Positions 8,856 to 17,188 of a stretch of DNA of 64,000 nt are shown here, one piece after another (the stretch's first letter is position 1; every line of letters begins with the position of its first letter). A model generated the notes under the pieces. That model did no database searches, was not told the origin of the DNA, and saw only the letters and a program-made list of their open reading frames with translations. Both the position numbers and the translations under genes were made by a program. The stretch is from Pseudazoarcus pumilus (lineage in GTDB: Bacteria; Pseudomonadota; Gammaproteobacteria; Burkholderiales; Rhodocyclaceae): NCBI RefSeq assembly GCF_002872475.1, contig NZ_CP025682.1:2232001-2296000 (forward strand), written 5' to 3'.

Positions 8856-9689
8856 ATGACGGCTTCCCGCCGCCCGCGCGCGTTCGCACGCCTGTGTGCA
8901 CCGCTCGCGCTGCTCATCGCCTTTTTCGCCTGTCTTCCTGTGGTCGCCTACGAAACGAAGCCCTTCGAGGACCACGACCCCAAGCTCGACGTCGACTTCA
9001 CGCCCACGCCGATGGATGCGGTGCGCCGCATGCTCGACATGGCCGGCGTCGGCCCGGACGACTACGTGGTGGATCTGGGCTCCGGGGACGGACGCATCCT
9101 GCTCACCGCTGCCACCGAATACGGCGTCGAGCGCGCCCTCGGGGTGGAGATCGACCCGTGGCTGGTCGATTACGCCGCCGACAAGGCCACGGCGGCGGGC
9201 GTGGCGCAACGCGTGCGCTTCGTGCACGCCGACCTGTTCGAGACGGACTTCTTCGATGCCGACGTCCTCACCATGTATCTGCTGCCGGAGCTGAACCTGC
9301 GCCTGCGTCCGCTCATCCTGTCGCAGATGAAGCCGGGCACACGCATCGTCTCGCACTCGTTCGACATGGGCGAATGGACGCCCGACGCCAAGGATCACGT
9401 GCATCTGCGCGACGTCTATCTGTGGATCGTGCCCGCCCGCGTCGGCGGACGCTGGCGACTCGAGCGCGAAGGACTTGCGCCGGTCGACCTCGAATTCGAA
9501 CAACGCTTCCAGCGCGTCACGGCGCGAGCAAGCGCGAACGGCCAGGCGCTCGACACCGGCGCGGTCGAACTCGACGGTGCCGAAATCTCCTTCCGTGTTG
9601 ACGGTCGCCGCTACCATGGCCACGTCGACACCGACACCATCCGCCCGCTCGAGGGCGCGGACTGGTCCGCCCGACGCCTGCGCCGATGA
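8856..9689 (+). CDS. Exported or membrane-anchored SAM-dependent methyltransferase-like protein
   Basis: A 277-residue protein. Residues 1-32 are basic then strongly hydrophobic (LCAPLALLIAFFACLPVVAYE), a good signal peptide or anchor. The body is a class I methyltransferase fold with motif I YVVDLGSGDGRILLTAA, an acidic strand end (LGVEIDPWLVDYA) and motif IV-like DADVLTMYLLPELN. A beta-rich tail of about 90 residues follows. SAM is cytoplasmic, so an exported enzyme is puzzling; it may be anchored with its body inside, or no longer bind SAM. The gene is separated by 85 bases from the transglutaminase and 97 from parA. Substrate unknown. Confidence 0.85.
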   Translation: MTASRRPRAFARLCAPLALLIAFFACLPVVAYETKPFEDHDPKLDVDFTPTPMDAVRRMLDMAGVGPDDYVVDLGSGDGRILLTAATEYGVERALGVEIDPWLVDYAADKATAAGVAQRVRFVHADLFETDFFDADVLTMYLLPELNLRLRPLILSQMKPGTRIVSHSFDMGEWTPDAKDHVHLRDVYLWIVPARVGGRWRLEREGLAPVDLEFEQRFQRVTARASANGQALDTGAVELDGAEISFRVDGRRYHGHVDTDTIRPLEGADWSARRLRR

Positions 9690-9786
9690 TCCGCCCCCGG
9701 CGGGCAGGATGGCTTTTTCATCGCGCGCCCGGTATACAGGACGCATGCGGCCCGCGGCCGCCCCAAGCGCAGGGAAGTCCCCTTAC

Positions 9787-10428
9787 ATGAGAGTTCCGGC
9801 CATCGTCGCGCTGACCTCGCAGAAAGGCGGTTCGGGCAAGACCACCGTCGCGATGCAGCTGGCCGCCGGCCTCGCCCGGCGCGGCCTGCGCGTGGGCGTG
9901 GTCGACCTCGACCCACAGGAGAGCGCCTCGCGCTGGGCCGAATCCGCCCCGCCCGACCAACGCTTTCCCGCCGACGTCGTACGCGTCGTAACGGATACCC
10001 GGCTGGGGCGCGTGCTGCGCGCGCTGCGCGACACCGATGCGGTGCTGCTCGACTGCCCGCCTTCGATCGAACATGGGCATACCCTGGCCGCGCTCGATGT
10101 CGCGCACCTGGCGATCGTGCCGGTGGTGCCCGGCCCCACCGACCTGTGGTCCACGCGCGCGATCGAACGCCTGATCCTGCAGCGCAAGCGTCTCGCCGGC
10201 TGCCTGCTGCCCAACCGCGTCACGCGCACCGCACTGGCCGAGGAAGTCATCGACGTGATGCGCGAATTCGAACTGCCGCTGCTCGACGCAACGCTGGGCC
10301 AGCGCAGCGCCTACGCGCTCTCGGCCGTGCGTGGCGGCTCCGTGTACTCGCTCGGCCGCTCCGCGGCGGCCGCGCAGGAAGAGGTCGAGCGTCTCGTCTC
10401 GGCCGTGCTGAACCGACTCGAGGAGTGA
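9787..10428 (+). CDS. ParA-family P-loop ATPase
   Basis: A 213-residue MinD/ParA ATPase. The deviant Walker A motif QKGGSGKTT lies at about residues 10-18, Walker A' at VVDLDPQESASRW and Walker B at VLLDCPPS. The protein is short and lacks an N-terminal helix-turn-helix, as in orphan ParAs that position cellular cargo rather than plasmids. It starts at ATG 9787 (MRVPAIVALTSQ); the in-frame sequence upstream belongs to the antisense side of another gene. The next gene follows after 2 bases and is probably its partner. Confidence 0.92.
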   Translation: MRVPAIVALTSQKGGSGKTTVAMQLAAGLARRGLRVGVVDLDPQESASRWAESAPPDQRFPADVVRVVTDTRLGRVLRALRDTDAVLLDCPPSIEHGHTLAALDVAHLAIVPVVPGPTDLWSTRAIERLILQRKRLAGCLLPNRVTRTALAEEVIDVMREFELPLLDATLGQRSAYALSAVRGGSVYSLGRSAAAAQEEVERLVSAVLNRLEE

Positions 10429-10430
10429 CC

Positions 10431-11096
10431 ATGACCACCCGCAAGAGCACCCGCAGCGCGCTGCGCGCCAGTCTCGCCCAGGAAGACGCCGCGCTGGCCG
10501 AACGCCTGCCCGCCCCCTCCGCGCGCAAGCCGGCCACCCGCCGCACGGCCGCCGCCAAGGTTTCGCCGGGCACGGGCAGCGCCGCGCCGCGAGCGGCAGC
10601 CGCGAAGACGCGCCCTGCGAGCGCTGGCGCGAAAGCGGGCACTCCCGCCAAAGCCCCCGCCCGCACGCCGCGCACGAACACGCCGGCAGCAAAGCCGGCG
10701 GCGACCAAGCCCGCGGCCACCAAGCCGCCGGCGAAACCCACGCGCGCGAAGGCATCGACCCGCAGCGTGCCGGCACGCAGCCGACCCACCTCGGGCGCGC
10801 GCAGCACGAGCGCCCCGACGGCGGCCCCCGAAGCAACGCCGGCGAAGCTCGCAAGCGTCAAGCCGGGCAAGGTCGTGCGCGATTCGTTCTCGATCCCGGC
10901 CGCCGAACACAAGCACATCAAGGCGCTGCGCCAGGCGCTCGAGAAGGCCGGCCGCAAGACCAGCAAGTCCGAGGTGCTGCGCGCGGGCATCGCCCTGCTC
11001 AGCGAGCGCAGCGCGGCCGAAATCGCAGCGGTGCTCGAAGGCCTGCCCACGGTGACCCGGGGCGGCAGCAAGAAGAAAAAGAAGAAGAAGGGCTGA
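10431..11096 (+). CDS. Disordered Ala/Pro/Lys-rich protein with C-terminal helical domain
   Basis: A 221-residue protein. Residues 1-145 are low complexity (Ala, Pro, Thr, Lys and Arg with repeated TKPAATKP-type units), resembling histone H1-like tails. The last ~75 residues look folded (VVRDSFSIPAAEHKHIKALRQ..., TSKSEVLRAGIALLSER), compatible with a ribbon-helix-helix-like DNA-binding module. It ends in seven lysines before a glycine. It starts 2 bases after the ParA stop with a GAGG ribosome site in the parA tail, so it is translationally coupled. It may be the non-specific DNA- or cargo-binding partner of ParA. That role is inference. Confidence 0.85.
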   Translation: MTTRKSTRSALRASLAQEDAALAERLPAPSARKPATRRTAAAKVSPGTGSAAPRAAAAKTRPASAGAKAGTPAKAPARTPRTNTPAAKPAATKPAATKPPAKPTRAKASTRSVPARSRPTSGARSTSAPTAAPEATPAKLASVKPGKVVRDSFSIPAAEHKHIKALRQALEKAGRKTSKSEVLRAGIALLSERSAAEIAAVLEGLPTVTRGGSKKKKKKKG

Positions 11097-11141
11097 ACCC
11101 TGTACGCGCCCGCAGCGCGGCCCTTTCCAAGAGAACTGGGC

Positions 11142-11972
11142 TCAGCGCTCACGGGCGCGCACGTACAGCACCTTGGCATCCGCGCCGGGCACGGCGCGTT
11201 CCTCGCACTCGAAGATGTCGGTGCGTGCGCGCACCAGGTCGCTGAGCTTCCGGAAGCCATACAGGCGTGAGTCGAAATCCGGCTGCAGCTTGTTCAGATA
11301 GCTGCCGAAGGCGCCCAGCCCGGCCCAGCCCGAGTCGTCGCCGGCCTTGTCCAGCGCTTCGAGCACGAAGGCACGCGGAAAGTCCTGCTCGGTCGGCTCT
11401 TCGGCTGCCGCCGGCTTCGGCACCGCCTTGGCGGGCTTCTTCGCGCTTTTCGCGCCTTTCGCCGCAGGCGCCGGTGTGGTTTCGGCGGCCTTCTGCGCGA
11501 CCGGGCGCAGCACCTCGGTGAACAGGAAGCGGTGGCAGGCGTTGCGGAAGGCATCAGGCGTCTTCTTCTCGCCGAAGCCGAACACCATCAACCCCTCCTC
11601 GCGGATGCGCAACGCCAGTCCGGTGAAGTCGCTGTCACTCGATACCAGGCAGAAACCGTCGAAGCGCCGCGTGTACAACAGATCCATGGCGTCGATGATC
11701 AGCGTGCTGTCGGTGGCGTTCTTGCCGGTGGTGTAGGCGAACTGCTGCACCGGCTTGATCGCGTGACGGTTGAGCACCTTCTTCCACTGCGCGCTGCCGG
11801 GCGAGGTGAAATCACCATAGATGCGCTTGACGGTGGCCTCGCCGAAGCGCGCAATCTCGGCCAGCAGACCCTCGATGACCGCCGCCTGGGCGTTGTCGGC
11901 GTCGATCAGTACCGCCAGCCGCAGGGCCGAATCGTCGGGCTCGAACTTGGTGTCGCGCTTGCCGTTGGCCAT
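11142..11972 (-). CDS. NYN-domain ribonuclease-like protein with LOTUS/OST-HTH domain
   Basis: A 276-residue protein. The N-terminal PIN-like NYN domain (about 15-150) has the acidic catalytic set: LIDADN, TDSTLIIDAMD and SSDSDF. A Lys/Ala/Pro linker (about 165-200) follows, then a LOTUS (OST-HTH) winged helix (FVLEALDKAGDDSGWAGLGAFGSYLNK...) that in other proteins binds RNA. The architecture is common in proteobacteria (LabA/DUF88 group) and is expected to act on RNA in the cytoplasm. It is convergent with the preceding gene and followed 10 bases upstream by the DUF1330 gene in the same direction. Confidence 0.9.
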   Translation of the reverse strand: MANGKRDTKFEPDDSALRLAVLIDADNAQAAVIEGLLAEIARFGEATVKRIYGDFTSPGSAQWKKVLNRHAIKPVQQFAYTTGKNATDSTLIIDAMDLLYTRRFDGFCLVSSDSDFTGLALRIREEGLMVFGFGEKKTPDAFRNACHRFLFTEVLRPVAQKAAETTPAPAAKGAKSAKKPAKAVPKPAAAEEPTEQDFPRAFVLEALDKAGDDSGWAGLGAFGSYLNKLQPDFDSRLYGFRKLSDLVRARTDIFECEERAVPGADAKVLYVRARER

Positions 11973-11982
11973 GGCGGCCTCC

Positions 11983-12270
11983 TCAGGTGGTGTAGGCGAT
12001 CAGGGTACCGTCGGAGGCCTCGGCCCGCAGCGCGATCAGCGCCTGATAGGCCGCCGAATCATGCCAGGCATGCAGCGACTGACAATCTGGAAAGCGGATC
12101 ACGACCGTGTCGGTGTGCGGGTGACTGCCCGCGAGCACCGCATCCACCGTGCCGCGAAACACCACCTCGCCACCGTGCAGCGCGAGCGTGGCGGGCACGC
12201 GCGACTTGTACTCGACCCAATTTTCCGGGTCCTTGATGGTGATGTGGCCGATCAGGTAGGCATCGTTCAT
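11983..12270 (-). CDS. DUF1330 family protein
   Basis: A 95-residue protein with the family signature AYLIGHITIKDPENWVEYKSRVPATL at the N-terminus and a VVIRFPDCQSLHAWHDSAAYQAL segment, a dimeric alpha/beta-barrel fold related to EthD and monooxygenase-like proteins. No biochemical role is established. It lies 12 bases downstream of the acetyltransferase gene and 10 bases upstream of the NYN gene, so the three are probably one transcript. Confidence 0.9.
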   Translation of the reverse strand: MNDAYLIGHITIKDPENWVEYKSRVPATLALHGGEVVFRGTVDAVLAGSHPHTDTVVIRFPDCQSLHAWHDSAAYQALIALRAEASDGTLIAYTT

Positions 12271-12282
12271 CGTGCGCTCCGT

Positions 12283-13131
12283 TCAACCGATTTCGAAGGA
12301 AGTCATGCCGTAGATGCGCTCCACCGGCAGCGTCGGCGCCGGGCCGGCGTACATGCGTGCGGTCTCGAACTGCGGCTGCATGGCGTGGCGCCCGACGAGC
12401 GCGCGTGCCTCGGCGTTGGGTTCGGGAATGTCGAGGAACACCGGCTCGCCGGGCTCAACGCACGAGACCAGCGCCGAAAACAGCAGTTCGGCGACGTCGG
12501 GCCGGTCGGCGTACAGTGGTGCAAGCTTGTAGCCGTTGCGGCAGGCGCGGACGACCCCATAACCGACGAGGCACCCTTCCTCCACGCAGCCGAGCGCGAG
12601 CGAATCGGACTGCGCCAGCCAGGCCAGCAGAAAGTCCGTGCGCTGTGCCGGGAAGAACGGCCGCTCGAACTCGGTCAACTCATCCAGCGTGAGCGAAACC
12701 AGCGGTACGATGCGCGCATCCTCGACCCGCTCGCCGCCACCTCGACCTTCGTAGCGCACGTTGCGCCAAGCCAGTTCGAAGCCGGACTTGCGGTAGTTGT
12801 CCTGCTGCGCCGGCACGCCGTCGAGCCCCACCGTGCAGCCGGCCAGGCGCTGCATGCCGGCGCGCCACAGCGCGCTGCCGTAGCCTCGCCCGCGATGCTC
12901 CGGATGCACGATGTAGAAGCCGAGAAAGCCGAAGCGCTCGTCGTAACGCACCACCGAGATCGTCGCCACCGGCTCGTCACCGACGCGCCCGATAAGAAAA
13001 CCCTCGGGGTCGGCTGCGTAGTAGCTGTCGCGATCGTGCAGGCCCGGATTCCAGCCCTCGGCCGCCGCCCAGTCGATGGCGATGTCGAGCTCCTCGCGCG
13101 ACATCGTCGAGATGCGCAAGTCCTGCGTCAT
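12283..13131 (-). CDS. GNAT N-acetyltransferase with second C-terminal acetyltransferase-like domain
   Basis: A 282-residue protein. The N-terminal GNAT domain has the acetyl-CoA loop HPEHRGRGYGSALW (about residues 78-91). It is followed by GLDGVPAQQDNYRKSGFE, and then a second domain (about 150-282) of the YitH/Acetyltransf_18 type with VVRACRNGYKLAPLYADRP. These two-domain enzymes acetylate small amines or amino acids; the substrate here is unknown. The start MTQDLRISTM (13131) is chosen because it fits the family start. Longer in-frame sequence upstream crosses into the intergenic region. Confidence 0.9.
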   Translation of the reverse strand: MTQDLRISTMSREELDIAIDWAAAEGWNPGLHDRDSYYAADPEGFLIGRVGDEPVATISVVRYDERFGFLGFYIVHPEHRGRGYGSALWRAGMQRLAGCTVGLDGVPAQQDNYRKSGFELAWRNVRYEGRGGGERVEDARIVPLVSLTLDELTEFERPFFPAQRTDFLLAWLAQSDSLALGCVEEGCLVGYGVVRACRNGYKLAPLYADRPDVAELLFSALVSCVEPGEPVFLDIPEPNAEARALVGRHAMQPQFETARMYAGPAPTLPVERIYGMTSFEIG

Positions 13132-13205
13132 GTCCGCTCCGTCGGTCCGCGGGACCATCCCCGCAGGACCGACGATAGCGGATTTCGCGCCGCGCTGCGC
13201 GCCGC

Positions 13206-14159
13206 TCAAGCCGCCAGCGCGGGGCTGTCCAGCTGGCGTGCGATCGCATCGATGTGACGATGATCCGTGCCGCAGCAGCCGCCGAGCACGCTCAGGCCGG
13301 GAAGGCGCCGGCGCAGATCGGCGTATTGCCGGCCCAGCTCTTCCGGATCGCCGGTATCGAGTTCGGTACTGTCGTCCAGTTCGGCATGGCTGCAGCGCGA
13401 GGCGTTGGCGCGCACGCCGCGCAGACGCTCGGCCAGTAGCGGATCGCCGTCGAGCACGTGGGCGAAATGCTCGGGGTGCGCGCAATTGATCATGTAGTAG
13501 GCAGCGTATGCGTCGGTGGCCTCGTCGCAGCGACGGATCGCCTCGGCCAGGCCCTCGCCGGACGGCAGAAGAGCGTCGGTCTCGACGGTGAAGGAAATCG
13601 CCACCGGCATGGCGTGGTCGCGCGCCGCCTCGACGATACCGATGGCCTCGTCCACGTAGTTGAGCGTATACGCCGAGACCAGATCGGCGCTGGTCGCGGC
13701 GAAGGTGCCGATCTGCACCGCGTGATAGTCACGCGCCTGGGAAGCGCTCATGCGCAGGTCGGCGACGTAGCCGTCGCCGCGCGGGCCCAGCTGGGCGCTG
13801 ACGACGATCGGGGTGGTGGCGCTGGCATGGGTCTGGCGAATCGACTCGAGCAGTTCGACCGCGCGCCGGTTGAGCCCGGCCAGCTCCTGGGCGTCGCAGC
13901 CCAGACTCCAGCCCCAGTCGGGGCTGGCGCGCCAGGTGGCGGTGTCGAGCACGATGCCGACGCGATGCGCTCGCGCGAGCTCGATGTAGCGCAGATAGTA
14001 GCGGCGCAGGATGTCGCGGCCGGCCTCGTCGCGCAGCATGACGACGGTGGCGAAATGGGGCAGATCCAGACCTTCGTGGAAGATCATGGTCGTTTCCAGT
14101 CCACCGTCGGCGATGAAGGTGTCGTACAGTTGCGGCAAGTCGTTGCGGTAGCGGCTCAT
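13206..14159 (-). CDS. Homocysteine S-methyltransferase family protein
   Basis: A 317-residue TIM-barrel enzyme that would transfer a methyl group (for example from S-methylmethionine) to homocysteine. It begins with DTFIADGGLETTMIF, the family's N-terminal glycine-rich strand. The zinc ligands are Cys in MINCAHPEHF (about residue 221) and the Cys pair in VLGGCCGTDHRHI near the C-terminus. The start is taken at MSRYRNDLPQLYD (14159). The gene is divergent from the GlxA-type regulator with a 106-bp shared promoter region, which suggests the regulator may control it. Confidence 0.92.
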   Translation of the reverse strand: MSRYRNDLPQLYDTFIADGGLETTMIFHEGLDLPHFATVVMLRDEAGRDILRRYYLRYIELARAHRVGIVLDTATWRASPDWGWSLGCDAQELAGLNRRAVELLESIRQTHASATTPIVVSAQLGPRGDGYVADLRMSASQARDYHAVQIGTFAATSADLVSAYTLNYVDEAIGIVEAARDHAMPVAISFTVETDALLPSGEGLAEAIRRCDEATDAYAAYYMINCAHPEHFAHVLDGDPLLAERLRGVRANASRCSHAELDDSTELDTGDPEELGRQYADLRRRLPGLSVLGGCCGTDHRHIDAIARQLDSPALAA

Positions 14160-14265
14160 CTTCGTCGTTCTCCATGATTGCCCCTTGCTGGGCATGACGG
14201 AGAGGTTAGGCGCGTCGCGGCGGCACGTTGAGGGCCATTTCCGCAAGGAAGTGGACAAATCGGCC

Positions 14266-15366
14266 ATGAGTGCTTCCCGCCCCCCGGTTTCGGTCGCGAT
14301 CCTCGCCTTTGAACAGACCTCCGCCTCGGTGGTCCACGGCATGTACGACCTGTTCATGTCGGCCGGCCGCGACTGGGGCGTGATCGTCGACGGTCGTCCC
14401 GGCCCCTGCCTGATGCGCCCACGCATCGTCGCGCGCCGGCGCGGCGCGCTGACGGTCTCCAACGGCATCGTGATTCATGCGCACGCGGGCTTCGACAAGA
14501 CCGCGGTTCCGGACATCGTGTGCGTGCCGGAAGTGACCATCGCGCCGGGCGAACCGCTGACCGAGCTGTTCGACCCCGAGATCGCGTGGATCCGGCAGTG
14601 CCACGCGGCCGGCGCGATCATCGCCAACGCCTGCTCGGGGGTCATGCTGCCGGCCCAGGCGGGACTGCTCGACGGACTCGAAGCGACCACCCACTGGGCG
14701 TACTGCGACGTGCTGCGCGAGCGCCACCCGAAGGTACGCGTACAGCCGCAGCGCGCGCTGGTGGTGTCGGGCGACGCTCACCGCCTGGTGATGGCCGGCG
14801 GCGGCACCTCGTGGCTGGATCTGGCGCTGTACCTGATCGCACGCAGCATCGATGTCGAATCGGCGATGCAGGTCGCGCGCATCAACCTCATCGACTGGCA
14901 CGCCATCGGCCAGCAGCCCTTCGCGCGGCTGGCGCGCTCGCGCCAAGTCGAGGATGCGGTGATCGCGCGCTGTCAGGCGTGGATCGCCGAGCACTACGCC
15001 GAACACTCGCCGGTGGCGGCGATGGCGGGCCTGTCGGGCCTGCCCGAGCGCTCGTTCAAGCGCCGCTTCCGCGAGGCCACCGGCATGGCCCCGCTCGAGT
15101 ACGTGCACACCCTGCGCATCGAGGAAGCCAAGCACATGCTCGAAACCGGCGACACCCCGATCGACGAGATCGCCGCCGAGGTCGGCTACGAGGACCCGCG
15201 CTTCTTCAGCCGATTGTTCCGCCGCCAGGTGCACCTGAGCCCGGCGCAGTACCGCAAGCGCTTTGGCGCCGTGCGCCGCATGCTCGCGACACACGGAGGC
15301 TACGCGGTGCCGGGCAAGTCACCGTCGAGCAGTTCGATGACGGCGTCGCGCAACGCAGGAACATGA
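14266..15366 (+). CDS. GlxA-family transcriptional regulator (DJ-1/PfpI plus AraC HTH)
   Basis: A 366-residue regulator. The N-terminal DJ-1/PfpI-like domain (about 1-190) contains the nucleophile-elbow cysteine ANACSGVMLPAQ. The C-terminal AraC double helix-turn-helix (about 245-345) contains FKRRFREATGMAPLEYV and DEIAAEVGYEDPRFFSRLFRR. Members sense quaternary amines or related metabolites. It begins at MSASRPPVSVAILAFEQ; an earlier in-frame ATG lacks family similarity. Divergent from the homocysteine methyltransferase. Its last 67 bases overlap the hepT 3' end on the other strand. Confidence 0.92.
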   Translation: MSASRPPVSVAILAFEQTSASVVHGMYDLFMSAGRDWGVIVDGRPGPCLMRPRIVARRRGALTVSNGIVIHAHAGFDKTAVPDIVCVPEVTIAPGEPLTELFDPEIAWIRQCHAAGAIIANACSGVMLPAQAGLLDGLEATTHWAYCDVLRERHPKVRVQPQRALVVSGDAHRLVMAGGGTSWLDLALYLIARSIDVESAMQVARINLIDWHAIGQQPFARLARSRQVEDAVIARCQAWIAEHYAEHSPVAAMAGLSGLPERSFKRRFREATGMAPLEYVHTLRIEEAKHMLETGDTPIDEIAAEVGYEDPRFFSRLFRRQVHLSPAQYRKRFGAVRRMLATHGGYAVPGKSPSSSSMTASRNAGT

Positions 15367-15650
15367 TCCTCGACGACCTTCCACACCAGCAGCATGTCCA
15401 CCCCGAGGTACTGGTGGGCGAGCACGTTGCGCATGCCCGCGATGGCATGCCACGGCACGCCCGCACTGATGTCGCCAAGACATTGTGCGTCCAGGTCGCG
15501 TACGATCTGGCCAATCACTTCGAGGTTGCGCACAACCGCGTCCTGCGTGCGATTGTCGGCAAGAAAGGCCGAGCGACCGCCGGAGGTGTACTCGAGGATT
15601 CGCTCGGCACACAACAGCATGTGGCTCAACAGGACGCGCCGGTCACGCAT
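15300..15650 (-). CDS. hepT: HepT-type HEPN toxin (DUF86)
   Basis: A 116-residue helical HEPN protein. The RNase motif is GMRNVLAHQYLG, that is R-N-x3-H-x-Y near residue 74. In characterised HepT the tyrosine is AMPylated by MntA to silence toxicity. It begins in an ATGA overlap with the mntA stop codon. Its 3' end runs 67 bases into the GlxA regulator gene from the opposite strand, so the two transcripts are antisense there. Intact length and motif suggest a functional toxin. Confidence 0.92.
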   Translation of the reverse strand: MRDRRVLLSHMLLCAERILEYTSGGRSAFLADNRTQDAVVRNLEVIGQIVRDLDAQCLGDISAGVPWHAIAGMRNVLAHQYLGVDMLLVWKVVEDHVPALRDAVIELLDGDLPGTA

Positions 15651-15940
15651 CAGATGGGCCGAGCCTCGCGCACGATGCGCTCACGCAGGAAGGGGCTCAC
15701 GCCGTTGGGCGTGACGATGTCCACCCTGCGGCCGAGAACGCGTTCGAAATCCGCCTGCAGGCCGACCTGATCGAGCAGGGACGCCTCGGCACCGAAATCC
15801 ACCAGCAGGTCGACATCGGAGTCATCGCGCTCCTCGCCGCGCGCAACCGAGCCGAACACGCGCAGGTTCGACGCATGGTGGCGTGCGGCCAGTCGGGCGA
15901 GTTCATCGCGGCGGCTGGCGAGTTGATCGAGCAGGGTCAT
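15650..15940 (-). CDS. mntA: MntA-type nucleotidyltransferase antitoxin
   Basis: A 96-residue minimal nucleotidyltransferase. FGSVARGEERDDSDVDLLVDF gives the GS-x10-D-x-D signature with both metal-binding aspartates (about residues 31-47). In the HepT/MntA system the antitoxin transfers AMP to the toxin tyrosine. ATG 15940 is preferred; the frame continues open upstream without family similarity. The 125 bases beyond its start hold no gene. The pair is a self-contained type VII-like toxin-antitoxin operon. Confidence 0.93.
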   Translation of the reverse strand: MTLLDQLASRRDELARLAARHHASNLRVFGSVARGEERDDSDVDLLVDFGAEASLLDQVGLQADFERVLGRRVDIVTPNGVSPFLRERIVREARPI

Positions 15941-16065
15941 TTCGATGCTCCCGGCAAATGACGGTCTGCAATAGTGTATCGCCACCGTCGCACGACGTCG
16001 TCTCCGGGCGGCCATACCCGTCGCCCGCACCCCGCCCTGCCGCGTGAGCGGGGGCGCCGCCCGGG

Positions 16066-17067
16066 TCAGCCGCCCGCCACCTCGGGATTGACGAGATTGG
16101 GCGGACGCCGGCCGGCGAGCGCGGCGATCAGGTTGTCGGCCGCGAGCATCGCCATGGCCAGACGCGTGGCGCGCGTCGACGAGCCGATGTGCGGCGTAAG
16201 CACCACGTTGTCGAGCGCGAAATAGCGCGCATCGAGCGCCGGTTCGTTCTCGAACACGTCCAGCCCCGCGCCGGCGATGGTCTTGTTCTGCAGCGCCTCG
16301 ATCAACGCGCCATCGTCGACGATGCCGCCGCGCGCGATGTTGATCAGATGCGCCGTGGGCTTCATCTGCGCGATCTCGGCGGCGCCGATGACGTGATGCG
16401 TGGCCGGCGAATACGGCAGCAGCAGCACCAGGAAGTCGGACTCGCGCAGCAATTCTTCCTTGCTCACCAGCGTCGCCTGGCACGCCTGCTCCTGCTCCGG
16501 TGCCAGCCGCGAGCGGTTGTGGTAGATCACGCGCATCTCGAAGCCGGCGGCGCGGCGCGCCACGGCCTGGCCGATGCGGCCCATGCCGAGGATGCCCAGC
16601 GTGGCGTGGTGGATGTCGTGGCCACGCCAGTCGTCGTGGAACTTCCAGCCCTGCCACTGGCCGTCGCGCACCCACTTGTCGGCGCCGACGATGCGTCGCC
16701 CCGATGCCAGCAGCAGCGCCCAGGCGGTATCGGCCGTGGTGTCGTTGAGCACGCCCGGCGTGTTGGTGGCCATCACACCGGCCGCGCTGATCGCCGCGAG
16801 GTCGAAATTGTTGTGCCCCACCGCGACGTTGCACACCGCCTTGAGGTTCGGCGCGGAACGCAGTGCCGCTTCATCGATGCGATCCGAGAGCATGGTGATC
16901 GCGCCGACCTTGTCTGACAGGCGTGCGGCCAGTTCGTCGGCCGGCAGCGCGACATCCTGATCGTTGTAGTCGATCTCGAAGTGCTGCGACAGATGTTCGA
17001 TGACTTCGGGAAAGACAGAACGGGTGACGAGAATTTTCGGTTTGATGGCGAGTCCTCCTGTGTGCAC
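16066..17067 (-). CDS. D-2-hydroxyacid dehydrogenase (D-glycerate dehydrogenase type)
   Basis: A 333-residue NAD(P)H-dependent reductase of the glyoxylate/hydroxypyruvate reductase group. The nucleotide-binding motif is LGILGMGRIGQAVA (about 153-166). The catalytic Arg is in INIARGGIVDD, Glu in FENEPALD and His in LTPHIGSSTRATR. The start is odd. The only standard start near the family N-terminus is GTG 17067, which lies upstream of a perfect AGGAGG. The codon 7 bases after that AGGAGG, where homologues begin MKPKIL, is ATC (17044-17046). Either ATC initiates weakly or GTG is used without the Shine-Dalgarno. Confidence 0.9.
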   Translation of the reverse strand: MHTGGLAIKPKILVTRSVFPEVIEHLSQHFEIDYNDQDVALPADELAARLSDKVGAITMLSDRIDEAALRSAPNLKAVCNVAVGHNNFDLAAISAAGVMATNTPGVLNDTTADTAWALLLASGRRIVGADKWVRDGQWQGWKFHDDWRGHDIHHATLGILGMGRIGQAVARRAAGFEMRVIYHNRSRLAPEQEQACQATLVSKEELLRESDFLVLLLPYSPATHHVIGAAEIAQMKPTAHLINIARGGIVDDGALIEALQNKTIAGAGLDVFENEPALDARYFALDNVVLTPHIGSSTRATRLAMAMLAADNLIAALAGRRPPNLVNPEVAGG

Positions 17068-17188
17068 TGCGTTTCATGAAATCCGCCGGCAGTCTTGCCA
17101 ATGCAGAACGCGGCCACGGGAATCATCCGGGATTATCCCGATCTTGCCCAGCGGCACATGTTCGCAGACAGCGGCGGCTCGCTGCGTC

